Below are positions 16,939 through 30,100 of a stretch of DNA of 64,000 bases, piece by piece (within the stretch, counting starts at the first letter, position 1; the number at the start of each line of letters is the position of its first letter). This DNA comes from Streptomyces kurssanovii. Lineage in GTDB: Bacteria > Actinomycetota > Actinomycetes > Streptomycetales > Streptomycetaceae. The position numbers were made by a program, and so were the translations under genes. The notes under the pieces are model-generated. The model ran no database searches and was not told the origin of the DNA. It saw only the letters and a program-made list of their open reading frames with translations. The stretch covers positions 620,001 to 684,000 of the forward strand of contig NZ_BMTN01000001.1 in NCBI RefSeq assembly GCF_014649695.1, given 5' to 3'.

Positions 16939-17976
16939 GTGTCCGTTGGTACACGCCCCGGTCCGACGAGGATCGTCAGCCACATCCCCCGCCTGGTCGC
17001 GGCCGCGGTCGCCGCACTGGTGCTCAGCGCCTGCGGCGGCGGCACGGACGAGGACGCGTCCAAGCCGTCCGGGGAGGCCGGGGCGCGTTCGGCGGCCTTC
17101 CCGGTCACGGTCGAGCACAAGTACGGCAGCACGAGCATCGAGTCCGAGCCGAAGAAGGTCGTCACCCTCGGCCTGTCCGACCAGGACGCGGTACTGGCCC
17201 TCGGCGTCAAGCCGGTCGGTTCCGTGGACTGGTTCAAGGAGCAGCCGTACGGCAAGTGGCCGTGGACCAAGGACCTGTGGGGCTCCACGCCGCCGCAGAT
17301 CGTCGGCGAGCGCGACGAGTACAACATGGAGAAGATCGCGGCGCTCCAGCCCGACCTGATCGTGGCCCAGTACTCCGGCATGAAGAAGGAGCAGTACGAG
17401 ACCCTGTCCAAGATCGCAAAGGTGGTCGCCCAGCCGAAGGGCCACGAGGACTACCAGGCGCCGTGGCAGGTCATGACCGAGCAGATCGGCAAGGCCCTCG
17501 GCAAGGAGGGCGAGACCAAGAAGCTCATCGCCGGCATCGACGCGCGCTTCAAGGCGGTCCGTGACGAACACCCCGAGTGGAAGGGCCTGACGGTCACCGT
17601 AGGCGAGCCCTACGAGCCGGGCAAGTTCTCCGCCTTCTCGCCCAAGGACCCCAAGGTCATCTTCCTGAGCGAGATGGGCTTCACCACCTCGGAGAAGTAC
17701 CGCGCCGCCCTCGGCAAGGAGAACATCGCCGACCTCAGCTCCGAGCGCCTCGACGTCATGGAGGCCGACCGCACCGTGTGGCTCGGCACCCCCGACACGG
17801 AGAAGGCCATGAAGGCCGACCCGCTCTACAAGAAGACCAAGGTCCACCAGGAGAAGCGGGACCTTTTCCTGCCGTACGACAGCCCGGACATCGGCGCCGC
17901 GCTCTCCTTCAACACGGTGCTGTCGATCCCGTACGCCATCGACCAGGTCGTACCCATGCTCGAGGCGATCAAGTAG
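16939..17976 (+). CDS. Ferric-siderophore-binding lipoprotein (FepB/FhuD-like), CchF-type
   Basis: 345 aa from the GTG at 16939, chosen because GAAAGGA lies 8 nt upstream; the ATG at 16900 has no such site. Signal with lipobox Leu-Ser-Ala-Cys at about residue 30. The mature domain is a periplasmic-binding type-III fold: 'VVTLGLSDQDAVLALGVKPVG' and 'EKIAALQPDLIVAQYSG' are standard markers. It sits between the hydroxylase and NRPS genes, so it very likely captures the ferric form of this cluster's product for the FecCD importer encoded at 38.3-41.3 kb. Confidence 0.93.
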   Translation: MSVGTRPGPTRIVSHIPRLVAAAVAALVLSACGGGTDEDASKPSGEAGARSAAFPVTVEHKYGSTSIESEPKKVVTLGLSDQDAVLALGVKPVGSVDWFKEQPYGKWPWTKDLWGSTPPQIVGERDEYNMEKIAALQPDLIVAQYSGMKKEQYETLSKIAKVVAQPKGHEDYQAPWQVMTEQIGKALGKEGETKKLIAGIDARFKAVRDEHPEWKGLTVTVGEPYEPGKFSAFSPKDPKVIFLSEMGFTTSEKYRAALGKENIADLSSERLDVMEADRTVWLGTPDTEKAMKADPLYKKTKVHQEKRDLFLPYDSPDIGAALSFNTVLSIPYAIDQVVPMLEAIK

Positions 17977-18108
17977 CAGCGCCTCCGCGTCCTCGCAGCG
18001 ACGCGGCCACCCGCCTGCCGCCCGTCCGTCGGCCGTCCTCCGCCGGGCGGGCGCGGCACGCACGGTCACGCAACGACTCGCCATCGACGCACCATGAGGG
18101 AAAGGGCC

Positions 18109-21100
18109 ATGCGCACGATGTCTGACGCCGAGTGGGACCCGACTTCCACCGCCGGAGCACCCGTCACCGGTGGGCAGTCCGGGATCTGGCTCGCCCAGCA
18201 GCTCGACCCCGACAGCTCGGCCTACAACGTCTCCTTCGCCCTGGACCTGCGCGGCGACGTCGACATCGACCGCCTGAGCACCGCCGTGCGGCAGGCGCTC
18301 GAGGAGGCCGAGTGCCTGCATGTGCGCATCGGTTCCGCCGAGGGCGGGCCCCGTCAGACGCTCGCACGCCGCCCCTTCGACGTTCCCGTCGTCGACCTGC
18401 GCGGTGAACCCGACCCCGAAGGCGCCGCCGCCGCCTGGGCGGAGGCCGACCGCGACCGCCCGGCCGACCTTGTGAACGGGCCGCTGTTCGGCCACGCGCT
18501 GCTGCGGCTCGCCGACGACCGTGTCGTGTGGCACCAGCGCTACCACCACATCGTCATCGACGGCGTGAGCATCGTGCTCATCTCCCGCCGGGCCGGCGAG
18601 ATCTACACCGCCCAGGACCCGGGACAGCTCACGGACGGCGGCACCGGCCGGGAGCTGTCCCGACTGCTGGACGGTGAACGGGCCTATCGCGGGTCGGAGC
18701 AGTACCGGGCCGACCGCGCCTACTGGCTGGACCGGCTGACCGGCCGGCCCGAGCCTGTGCGCCTCGTGGAGCGCGCGCCTGCTCCGATGACCCGCCGGGT
18801 CCGGCGCACCGTCGAACTGCCGACGGCCACGACCGCCGTGCTGCGTGCCGCCGCGGCGGCCGCGGGCGTCCGCCTGTCACGCCTGCTCGTCGCGGCCGTG
18901 GCCGCCTACCTGCACCGGATCGGCGGCGAACAGGACCTCGTCCTCGGACTGCCCGTCACCACCCGGCAGGGGGACCTCTCCGACCAGCCCCCCGGCATGG
19001 TGTCGAACGTCCTCCCGCTGCGCATCCCCGTCCACGGGGGCATGACGGCGGCCGAGCTCACCGACACGGTCGGGCGCCGGATCGCGGAGGCGGTCGAGCA
19101 CGGGCGCTACCGCGCGGAGGACCTGGCAAGGGACCTGGGCCTGGTCGACGGAGTGGCGGAGCTCGTCGGCCCCACGGTCAACATCCTGCCGGGCGTGCAG
19201 GGTCTGCGGTTCGGGGACCTGGACGCCGACCTGTGCCCCGAGTGGCTCGGCCCGGTCAGCGACCTGGCCGTCACCGTCAGCCTGCCGGGGCACGGCACCG
19301 GCCTGCGGATCCACCTCGACGCCGACGCGGCCGTGTGCGACGAGCAGACGCTGGGCGACCACGGGCGACGCTTCCGCATGGTCCTCGACGCCATGGCCGA
19401 GGACATGAACCTCCCCGTCGGCCGCATCGAGCTGACCTCCGGCCAGGAACGAGCCCGGCTGCTCGGCGAGTTCGCTGTCGCGCCGCGTGAGGTACCCGAA
19501 CTGACCTGGCCCGCCGCGTTCGAGCAGCAGGTGCGCCGCTCCCCGGATGCCGTCGCCCTCGTGTGCGAGGACCGGCAGCTGTCCTACGCGGAACTCGACG
19601 CCGCCGCCAACCGGCTGGCCCGACTGCTCGTCGCACGGGGCGTGGGCCACGAGGACATCGTCGCCGTGGCCGTCCCGCGCTCACCCGAACTGGTCGTCTC
19701 CCTGCTCGCGGTGATGAAGACCGGTGCGGCGTACCTGCCGCTGGACGCCGACCACCCGCAGGACCGGATCGCCTACATGCTGTCCGACGCCGGCGCGCGG
19801 ACCCTCGTCACCACGCGGGCAGCGGCCGGTGACCTGCCTGCCGTGCCGGACGTCGCCCGGGTACTGCTCGACGACCCGTCCGTGGTCGCCCGGACCGCCG
19901 CCCTGGACGCCTCCGCCCTGGACCTGCCGATCGCGCTGGACCAGGCCGCGTACGTCATCTACACGTCGGGATCGACCGGCCGCCCCAAGGGCGTGGTCGT
20001 CCCGCACGACGGCGTGGGCAGCCTGATCGCCACCGCCACGGACAGGATCGGCATCGGCCCGGACAGCCGCGTCGTGCAGTTCGCGTCCGTCGGCTTCGAC
20101 GTGACGGTCTGGGACCTGATCATGTCGCTGTGCGTCGGCGGCCGGATCATCGTCGTCCCCGCCGAGCGCAGGGTCGCCGGCCCCGCCCTGACGGACTACA
20201 TCCGCGAGCACCGCGCCACCCACATGATCCTGCCGCCGTCGCTCGTCTCCGCGCTGCCGCAGGACTGCGAACTGCCCGAAGGGGCGGTGCTCGTGGTCGG
20301 CACCGAGGCGGTGCCCGGTGAGCTGATCGCCCGCTGGTCCGGCCGCCTGCGGGTCGTCGTCGCCTACGGTCTGACCGAAGCGACCGTCAACTCCACGCTG
20401 TGGATCGCGGAACCGGACGTCGAAGGGCCGGCGCCCATCGGCCGCCCCGACCCCAACACCCGGGCCTACGTGCTCGATTCGGCACTGCGGCCCGTCCCCG
20501 TGGGCGTCGAGGGCGAGCTGTACGTCGCCGGGCGAGGCCTGGCCCGCGGCTATCTCGGCAGGGCGGCGCTGACCGCGGAGCGGTTCGTCGCCGACCCGTA
20601 CGGCGCGCCCGGCGAGCGCATGTACCGCACCGGCGACCGCGTCCGGTGGCGGGCCGACGGCAACCTCGACTTCCTCGGCCGCGCGGACGGCCAGCTGAAG
20701 ATCCGCGGCCACCGCATCGAACCGGGAGAGATCGAGAGCGCGTTCATGGCCTGCCCCGGCATCGCCCAGGCAGCGGTCCTGGTACGGGACGACCACCGGG
20801 GAGTGAAACGCCTCGTCGCCTATCTGGTGGCCGGCGACGGCGGCACGGACACCGAGGCGCACGTGGGGGCGGCGCGGACGCAGGTGTCCCAGGCGCTGCC
20901 GGAGTACATGGTGCCCTCGGCCGTCGTCCTCCTCGACGGCCCGCTGCCCCTGACACCCAACGGGAAGCTCGACACCCGCGCGCTGCCCGAGCCGCGGTGG
21001 ACGGCGATGACCGGCGACGCCGCGCCCACCACACCGGCGGAGAGGGCCCTCGCCGCGCTGTTCGCCGAGGTCCTTCACCTGCCGTCGGTGGGCGTCCACG

Positions 21101-24100
21101 ACAGCTTCTTCGAACTCGGCGGCGACAGCATCGTCGCGATCCAGCTGGTGGGCCGTGCCCGCGCGGCGGGCTTGGCGATCAGCCCCAGGGACGTGTTCCG
21201 GCACCGTACGGTGGCGGCGCTCGCACGCGCCGCGGAGCGCACCGTGGACGACGGCGGGGCTCCGGCCGTGGCGGGGGCGGTGCCCGCGCCGTTCTCGCTG
21301 GTCCGGCTGACCGGGGAGGAGCGGGCCGAGTTCACCGCCGCCGTTCCGGACCTGTTCGACCTCGTACCCGCCACGCCGCTGCAGGAGGGTTTCTTCTTCC
21401 ACGCCGCCGTCGACGAGAGCGGGGCGGACGGCTACTCCGTCCAGGACACCCTCGAACTCGCCGGTGACGTCGACGCGGACACCCTGCGGGCGGCCGCGCA
21501 GCGGCTGCTCGACCGTCATCCGCTGCTGCGCGCGGCCTTCCGCGAGTGCCGCGACGGACGGATCGTGCAGTTGATCGGCGAACGCGTCGAACTGCCCTGG
21601 CGCTTCGCCGACCTCTCGGAACTCGACGCGGAGAAGCAGCCCACGGCCGTCGACGACATAGCGGCCGCGGAGCGGGCCGAGCGATTCGACCTCGGCACCC
21701 CGCCGCTGCTGCGCGCGGCGCTGGTCCGCTTCGGTGAGCGACGCTCGCTGCTGGTCCTGACCATGCATCACATCGTCGTGGACGGCTGGTCGCTCCCGCT
21801 CCTCACACGGGAGCTGCTGGACGGCTACCGTCCCGGCGCCGACGCGGCGCCACGCCCCGAGCCGAGCGGGACCTACCGGGCGTACGCCGGGTGGCTCGCC
21901 GGCCGCGACCGTGAACAGGCGCGCGGCGCCTGGCGCGAGGCGATGGCGGGTCTCGACGTACCGGCCCGGCTGCCCGTCCGCGCGGGTGGAAGCGCCCCGG
22001 GGCGGACCGGAAGCATCACCCTCGAACTGTCCCCGCAGGACACGGCGGCACTCACCGCCCGCGCCCGGCAACTCGGGCTGACCCTCAGCAGCGTCGTGCA
22101 GGGCGGGTTCGGCCTGGTGCTCGGTGATGTCGTCGGCACCCACGACCTCGTCCTCGGAACGACCGTCTCGGGCAGGCAGGCGCCTGTGGAGGGGATCGAG
22201 TCCCTGATCGGCCTGCTGATCAACACCGTGCCGGCCCGCCTGCGGTGGCGCCCCGAGCAGCCGCTCGCTCAAGTCCTCGCGCGATTCCAGGCAGATCAGG
22301 CAGAACTGCTGGACCATCAGCACCTCGGGCTCACCGAGATCCAGCGGGCCGTCGGCCTGGGTGAAATCTTCGACGCGCTCGTCGTCGTGGAGAACCTGCC
22401 GGACGCCGGCGAGCTGGCCGACCCGTCGGGGCTCGTGCGCGTCGTCGGCTCGCGCATCCGCGACTCGGTGCACTACCCGCTGGCGCTCACGGTGCATCCG
22501 GGCGAGCGGCTCCGACTGCGTCTCGAACACGACCCCGCCCGGCTCGGCACCACGGCCGCCGGACGGTTCGCCGCCCGTCTGCGGGCGCTGCTCGCCCAGG
22601 TCGTCGCCGACCCCGCACTGCCGGTCGGCCGGCTTGCCACGCGGACGGCCGACGAGCGGCGCGAGATCCTCGACCGCCTCGCCGGAGAGGACCACGCGAC
22701 GCCCGCCGGCACGCTGCACGGAGCTTTCGCCGAACAGGTGCGCCGTACCCCGGACGCCACCGCCCTGGTCCACGACGGCGGGCGGACGACCTACGCCGAA
22801 CTGGACGCGCAGGCCGACGTGTTGGCGGGCAGGCTTGTCGCGCGCGGCGTGGGACCCGAGACCGTCGTGGCCGTGGCCGTGCCCCGCTCGGCCGGGGCGC
22901 TGGTCGCCCTCCTCGGCGTCCTCAAGGCGGGTGCGGCCTACCTGCCGGTCGACGTGGACCACCCGGCCGGCCGCGTCCGGTACATGCTCGCCGACTCGGG
23001 GGCAGGAGCGGTCGTCGTCACCGAGGAGTCATGGGCACGGCTGCCGGAGCAGGACGGCATCACCCCGGTCTTCCTCGGCCGGCACGGCGCGGCCGGCCAT
23101 GACGGCGAGGACTCCCTCCCTGCCGACGCCCTCCCCGCCGACGTCCGACCGGGCAGCGCCGCGTACGTCATGTACACCTCCGGTTCGACCGGCCGGCCCA
23201 AGGGCGTGGTGGTGACCCACCAAGCCGTCGTCGCCCAACTGTCCTGGGCGACCGGCCGGTTCGGGTTCGGGCCCGGCGAGCGCGTACTGCACCAGTACTC
23301 GACCGGCTTCGACCCCTCGGTGCAGGAGATCTTCGCCCCGCTGCTGACCGGCGGGACGGTCGTGATCGCCAGGGCGGACGGGCATCGCGACCCGGCGTAC
23401 CTCACGGAGCTCATCCGCCGAGAGCAGGTCACCAACCTCGACCTCGTGCCGTCGCTGTACTCGGCGCTGCTGGCCGAGGACGCCCCGGGGGAGCCGTGGT
23501 GGACCGGCCTGCGCAGGGCGTTCAGCGGCGGCGAGGCGCTGCCGGCTCCGCTCGCCAGACGCTGGCTGGAGCGCACCGGTGTGCCGCTGTTCAACGTCTA
23601 CGGGCCGACCGAGGCCGTCATCCAGGTCACCAGCCGGGAGGCGGGCGCCGAGCCGGACGCAGAGGGCACCGTGCCCATCGGGCGGCCGGTGTGGAACACC
23701 AGGCTCTACGTCCTCGACCGGTACCTCCGCCCCGTTGCCGAGGGCGAGCCCGGGGAGCTCTACATCGCGGGCGCGCAGCTCGCCCGCGGCTACCACGGCC
23801 GCGCCGCGCTCACCGCGGAGCGTTTCGTCGCGGATCCGTTCTGCGGCCCCGCCGGGCCCCTGTCCGACGGCTTACAGGGCGGCCGGATGTACCGCACGGG
23901 AGACATGGTCCAGTTCCGTGGCGACGGCGTGCTCACCTATCTGGGGCGCACCGACCACCAGGTCAAGATCAGGGGAAACCGGGTGGAACTCGGCGAGATC
24001 GAAGCACGGTTGCGTGAAATGCCGGCGGTCGGCGACGTGGTCGTCGTGGCCCGGGACGACGACCGGGGGGTGAAGCACCTGGTGGCCTACGTGACACCCG

Positions 24101-27100
24101 CCGCCGGGGCGATCCTCGACATCGAGGCCGTACGCGGCTCGCTCGGCGCCTCCCTTCCGGCGCCCATGGTGCCGAGCCGCTTCGTGGAACTGGACGCGCT
24201 GCCACTCACCCCGGGCGGAAAGGTCGACCACGCTGCCCTGCCGGTCCCCGGGATCCGGCGGCACAAGGCACCGACGGTCCGGGAGGGACACGAGGGGCAG
24301 CTCCGCGCCATCTTCGCCGCCGTGCTCGGGCTCGACGAGGTCGACGCGGAGGAGGACTTCTTCATGCTCGGCGGGGACAGCATCCTGTCCATGTCGGTGT
24401 CCGGCCGTGCCCGCAGGGCCGGACTGGCGGTCAGCCCCAAGGACGTGTTCGAGCACCGCACGCCGGCCGCGCTGGCAGCTCGGCTCACCGGAGCCACCGA
24501 GGACGCGGCCGTCGACGCGGGCACCGCCGGCTCCCCGACGACGGTCGCCGACGGCGTCGGGGACGTCCCGCTGCTGCCGATCGTCCACCAGCTCCGCGAG
24601 GACGGGGGGCCGATCGGCCGCTTCAACCTCTCGATGCTCCTCCAGGCACCCGCCGAAGCGGACGCCGACAGGCTGACACGGGTCCTGCAGTCGATCCTCG
24701 ACCACCACGACGCGCTGCGGCTCACGCTCTCCCGCATGGACCTCGGCCCGGCGGTCCCCGCGCTGTGGTCGGCGCGGACACTCGACGTGGGCGCGGTCGA
24801 CGCCGCCGCGCTGCTGAGGAGGGTCGACGTACGGGGCATGGACGACGCCGGGCTCCGCACGGTGATCGCCGCCGAGTCCGACAGCGCGGCGTCCCGTCTG
24901 GACCCCGACGCCGGCGTCATGCTCCAGGCCGTCTGGTTCGACACGGGCGGCGACCGGCCGGGCCGGCTGCTCCTCGTCGTCCACCACCTGACCGTCGACG
25001 GCGTGTCCTGGCGGGTGCTCCTGGACGACCTCGCCGCCGCGTGGGAGGCCGTCTCGCACGGGGAGCGGCCCGTCCTGGAACCGGTCCCCACGTCGCTGCG
25101 CAGCTTCGCCCGGAACATCGCCGAGCAGGCCACCTCACCCAGGCGGCAGGCCGAACTGCCCTACTGGGCGGCGGTTCTGGCACCCGGCGCCGAGCTGGTC
25201 CCCGGCGCAGGCCGGACCGGCACCGCCGGGACCGCGCGCGAACACGTCGAGTCCCTGTCCGTCGAGGAGACCCGTGCGCTCCTCACGGCGGTGCCCGCCG
25301 CTGCCGGCGCGGACGTCACCGAGGTGCTGCTCGCCGCCCTGCGCATCGCCGTGTCCCGCCGGCGCGGTGACCCGGACGGCGACCTGCTGGTGGATCTCGA
25401 ACGTCACGGACGGGACGCTTCCGATCTGGACCTGTCGCGCACCGTCGGCTGGTTCACCGGTCTGCATCCCGTACGCCTGTCCGCCGCCGGTGACGCCCTC
25501 GGCACCCTGGAGCGGGTCAAGGAGTCCGTACGGTCGGCACCGGACTCCGGCGCGGGATACGGCATGCTGCGTCACCTCAACCCGCAGCTCGCGCCCGCCT
25601 TCGCCCAACTGTCCCAGGCACAGCTGCTGTTCAACTACTTCGGCCGGATGCCCGCGGAGCAGGCCCGCGACTGGGCACCCGCCGTCGAGGGCGACGCCCT
25701 GTCCGTGGAACCGGACCCGGGCCTCGCCATGCCCTACCCGCTCCAGGTCAACGCCCTCTGCGCGGACACGCCCCTCGGCCCCGAACTGCGCGCCACGTGG
25801 ACCTGGCCCGAGGGCGACGCGCTCACCGAGCAGGACGTGCGGGCACTCGGCCGCGCGTGGACGGAGGCGCTGCGCGAACTCATCGCCAGGACCTCGCAGA
25901 ACACCGACGCCTCCCTCGCACCCGCCGGCGCGCCACTGGTCCGGCTGACCCCCACCGAGACCGAACGGGTCTCAAGCGTCAGCCCGTTTCCCGTCGCCGA
26001 CATCTGGCCGCTCTCACCACTTCAGGAAGGCATCTACTTCCACGCCAGCTACGACTCCTCCGCGGTGGACGTCTACACCGCCCAGGACATCTTCGACTTC
26101 GACCACCACCTCGACATCGACCGGCTGCGCGCGGCGTGCGCGACGCTGCTGCGCAGGCATCCGAGCCTGTGCGCCGGCATCACCAGCGACGGGCTGCCCG
26201 GACCGGTGCAGTTCGTCTGCCCCGCGGCCGAACTCCCGGTGCCGGTCACGGAGGTGGACCTCACCCATCTGGACGAGAGCGAGCGGCGGACACGGCTCAC
26301 CGAGATCGCCGACGCCGGCCGGCTGCGGCGGTTCGACCTCGCGGCGCCACCGCTGTTCCGGCTCGAACTGATCCGGCTGACCGCAACCACCGACCGCCTG
26401 ATGCTCAGCCACCACCTGGTGGCCTGGGACGGCTGGTCGCAGTCGCTCTTCCTCGACGAACTCCTCTCCCTCTACGAGACGGGCGGCGACGACGCCGCCC
26501 TGCCGGCTCCGGGCAGCTACCGCGACCACCTGGCCCGGCTCGCCGAGCGGGACGTCGACGCGGCCCGCGACACCTGGCGCCGCGCCCTGGACGGACTCGA
26601 GGAACCGACCCTCGTCGCACGGGACCGCGGAGACCGGCCGGTGATCCCACGACGGCGCACCCTCGATCTGCCGCCCGGGCTCAGCGACCGTCTGCGGACG
26701 GCCGCCCGTGAGCACGGACTGACGATCAACGCGGTGCTGTCCACCGCGTGGGCGCTCGTGCTGTCCGCGACCGTGGGCCGCCACGACGTGGTCTTCGGCA
26801 CCACCGTCGCCGGCCGGCCCGCGGACGTGCCCGGCGTGGAGTCGACGATCGGCATGTTCCTCAACACCGTGCCCGTGCGGATCAGGCTCGAGCCCGACGA
26901 GCCGGTCGCCGACCTGCTGCGCCGTGTGCAGGGCGAGCGTGCCGCCGTGATGGACCACGAATACCTGGGGCTGGCCGAGCTCCAGCGCGAAGGCGGCCGG
27001 GGCGTCCTCTTCGACACCCTGTACGTGCTGCAGAACTTCGCCGACGAGAACGCGTTCCGGCAGCTCAGGGAACGTCACGGCATCACCGCCGTGGAAAGCG

Positions 27101-30100
27101 TGGACGCCACCCACTACCCCATGACCCTCGTCGTCGACCCGGCCCGGTCCGTGCGCGTGAAGCTGGAGTACCGCCCCGACCTGGTCGACGACGAGCAGGC
27201 CGCGGCCGCGCTGGAACGCTTCGGCACCCTGGTGGAGCGGCTCGTCGGCGACATGTCGGCCCGCGTCGGCACCCTCGACCTGCTCCTGACCGACGAGCGG
27301 GCCGCCCTGCTCGCCGAGTGGGAGACCGGCTTCGGGCCGGTGCCGGACGAGACCGTCGCCGACATGCTCGCGGCGCAGGTCGCCCGCACCCCCGACGCGG
27401 TGGCGCTGGTCTGCGGCGAGCGCGCACTCACCTACCTGGAGCTGGACGCGCAGATCAACCGGGTCGCCCGGCTGCTGATCGCCCGCGGCGCGGGGCCGGA
27501 GAAGGTCGTCGCGCTCGCACTGCCCCGTTCGATCGAGATGGTCGTGGCCCTGTTCGCGGTGCTCCGCACCGGCGCCGCCTATCTGCCGCTCGACCTCGAC
27601 CACCCGGCCGACCGGCTGCGCCTCATGGTCGAGGACACCGGGCCCCTGTGCCTGCTGTCCACGACGGCGGTCGCGCCCACCCTCCGGGGGACCTCCGGCC
27701 CCGTCGCACCGGAACTCCCGCTGGACGCCCCGGCCGTCGCCGCCGAGCTCGCGGGTCTCCCGGAGGGCCCGGTCACCGACGCCGAGCGGCCCGCGTTCGC
27801 GCACGGTTTGCCCGGCCGGCTGGAGCACCCCGCGTACGTCATCTACACCTCCGGTTCGACGGGCCGTCCCAAGGGCGTCGTCACGCCGTACCGAGGCCTG
27901 ACGAACATGCAGCTCAACCACCAGAAGGAGATCTTCGACCCGGCGATCGCCTCCGCCGGCGGACGCCGCCTGCGCATCGCGCACACCGTCTCCTTCGCCT
28001 TCGACATGTCCTGGGAGGAACTGCTCTGGCTCGTCGAGGGGCACGAGGTCCATGTGTGCGACGAGGACCTGCGCCGCGACGCGGAAGCCCTGGTGGCCTA
28101 CTGCGACCGGCACCGGATCGACGTGGTCAACGTGACCCCCACCTACGCGCAACTGTTGATCGAGGAGGGACTGCTCGACCGGGACGGGCCCGCGCGGGAC
28201 ACGACGGACGAGGCCGCCGGCGGCACCCTGGCCGCGCCCCGCGAGCACGGCGGCAGGCACCGGCCCGCACTCGTCCTGCTCGGCGGAGAGGCCGTGTCCG
28301 ACACCGTGTGGACCCGGCTGCGCCGCACCGAGGACACCTACGGCTACAACCTCTACGGGCCCACCGAGTACACGATCAACACGCTCGGCGGATCCACCTC
28401 CGACAGCCTCACACCCACGGTCGGCGTCCCCATCCGCAACACCCGGGCCCACGTGCTCGACGGGATGCTGCGCCCGGTCCCGCCCGGCTGCCCCGGGGAG
28501 CTGTACATCGCGGGCACGGGCCTCGCCCGGGGCTACCACGACCGGCCCGGCCTGACGGCGGGGCGGTTCGTCGCCGATCCGTTCGGCGACCCGGGGGAGA
28601 GGATGTACCGCACGGGCGACCTCGTCAGGCAACGGCCGGACGGGCTCCTCGACTTCCTCGGCCGTACCGACGACCAGGTCAAGATCCGCGGCCACCGGAT
28701 CGAACTCGGCGAGATCTCCGCTGCCCTGACCGCCCACCCGCACGTCGCCCACGCCGCCGTCGTCGTCGTGGCCGACAGCGCCGGCGCGAAGCGCCTGGCC
28801 GGCTACGTCGTGCTCGAGAACGGCGCCGAGGAGGGGGCGGGGCCGGCGCAGAGCCTGCGCGACCACCTGCGCGCCGCCCTGCCCGACTACATGGTCCCGG
28901 CGGCGCTGGTGGCGGTGGACACGCTGCCGCTGACCGTCAACGGAAAACTCGACGTCAAGGCCCTGCCCGCCCCCGACGTCACCGGACCGGGCTCCGTCCG
29001 CCCGCCCCGGTCGCCGCAGGAACGGACCCTCTGCGCGCTCTTCGCCGAAGTGCTCGGCCTCGCCGAGGGCAGCGTCGGGACCGACAGCAACTTCTTCGAC
29101 CTGGGCGGTCATTCGCTGCTTGCCACCAGGCTGATCAGCCGTGCGCGCACCGCGCTCTCCGCGGAGCTGGCGATCCGGGACCTCTTCGAGGCGCCGACCG
29201 TCGCCGAGCTCGTCGAGCGGGCGGCCCGCCCGGCCGCCTCCGCCCGCCCGGCCCTCACCGCCGGCGAGCGGCCCGCCGAACTGCCGCTCTCTCACGCCCA
29301 GCAGCGACTGTGGGTCGTCCAGCAGCTCGAGTGCACCTCCGCCGCGTACAACTTCCCGCTGGTGATGCGGATGCGCGGCACGCTCGACGTGCCCGCGTGG
29401 CGGGCCGCGCTGGCCGATGTGGCCGCACGGCACGAAGCGCTGCGGACCGTCTTCTCCGAGCGGGACGGCCAGGTCTTCCAGCGGGTGCTGCCCGTCGAGC
29501 GGGCGCACCCGGTGGTGGCGTGCCTGCGCGCCGACGAGGCAGAGGTTCCCGGCGTCGTCGACGCCGCCGTCAACCGGCCGTTCGACCTCGCCGCCGAACT
29601 GCCGCTGCGGGCAACGGTCGTGGAAGTGGCCCCCGAGGACCACGTCGTCGTCCTGCTGCTGCACCACATCACCACGGACGAGTGGTCCGACCGGCCCTTC
29701 CTGCGCGACCTGGCCACCGCCTACGCCGCCCGCACACGCGGCACCGCGCCCGAGTGGGAGCCGCTGCCCGTGCAGTACGCCGACTACGCGCTGTGGCAGC
29801 AGCGTCTCCTGGGCGACCCTGCCGACGCCCGGAGCGTGATCGCTCGGCAACTGGAGTTCTGGCGTACGGCGCTGGAGGGCGCCCCCGAGGAGATCGAGCT
29901 GCCGGCCGACCGTCCCCGGCCCGCCCGGCCCGCCTTCACCGGCGCGGAACTGGACATCGCGTTCGACGCGGAGGTCCACCAGGGGCTGAAGCGGCTGGCC
30001 AGGGAAAACGGCGCCAGCATGTTCATGGTCGTGCACGCGGCCGTCGCCGCCCTGCTGCACCGCATGGGCGCCGGCACGGACATTCCCCTCGGCTCGCCCA

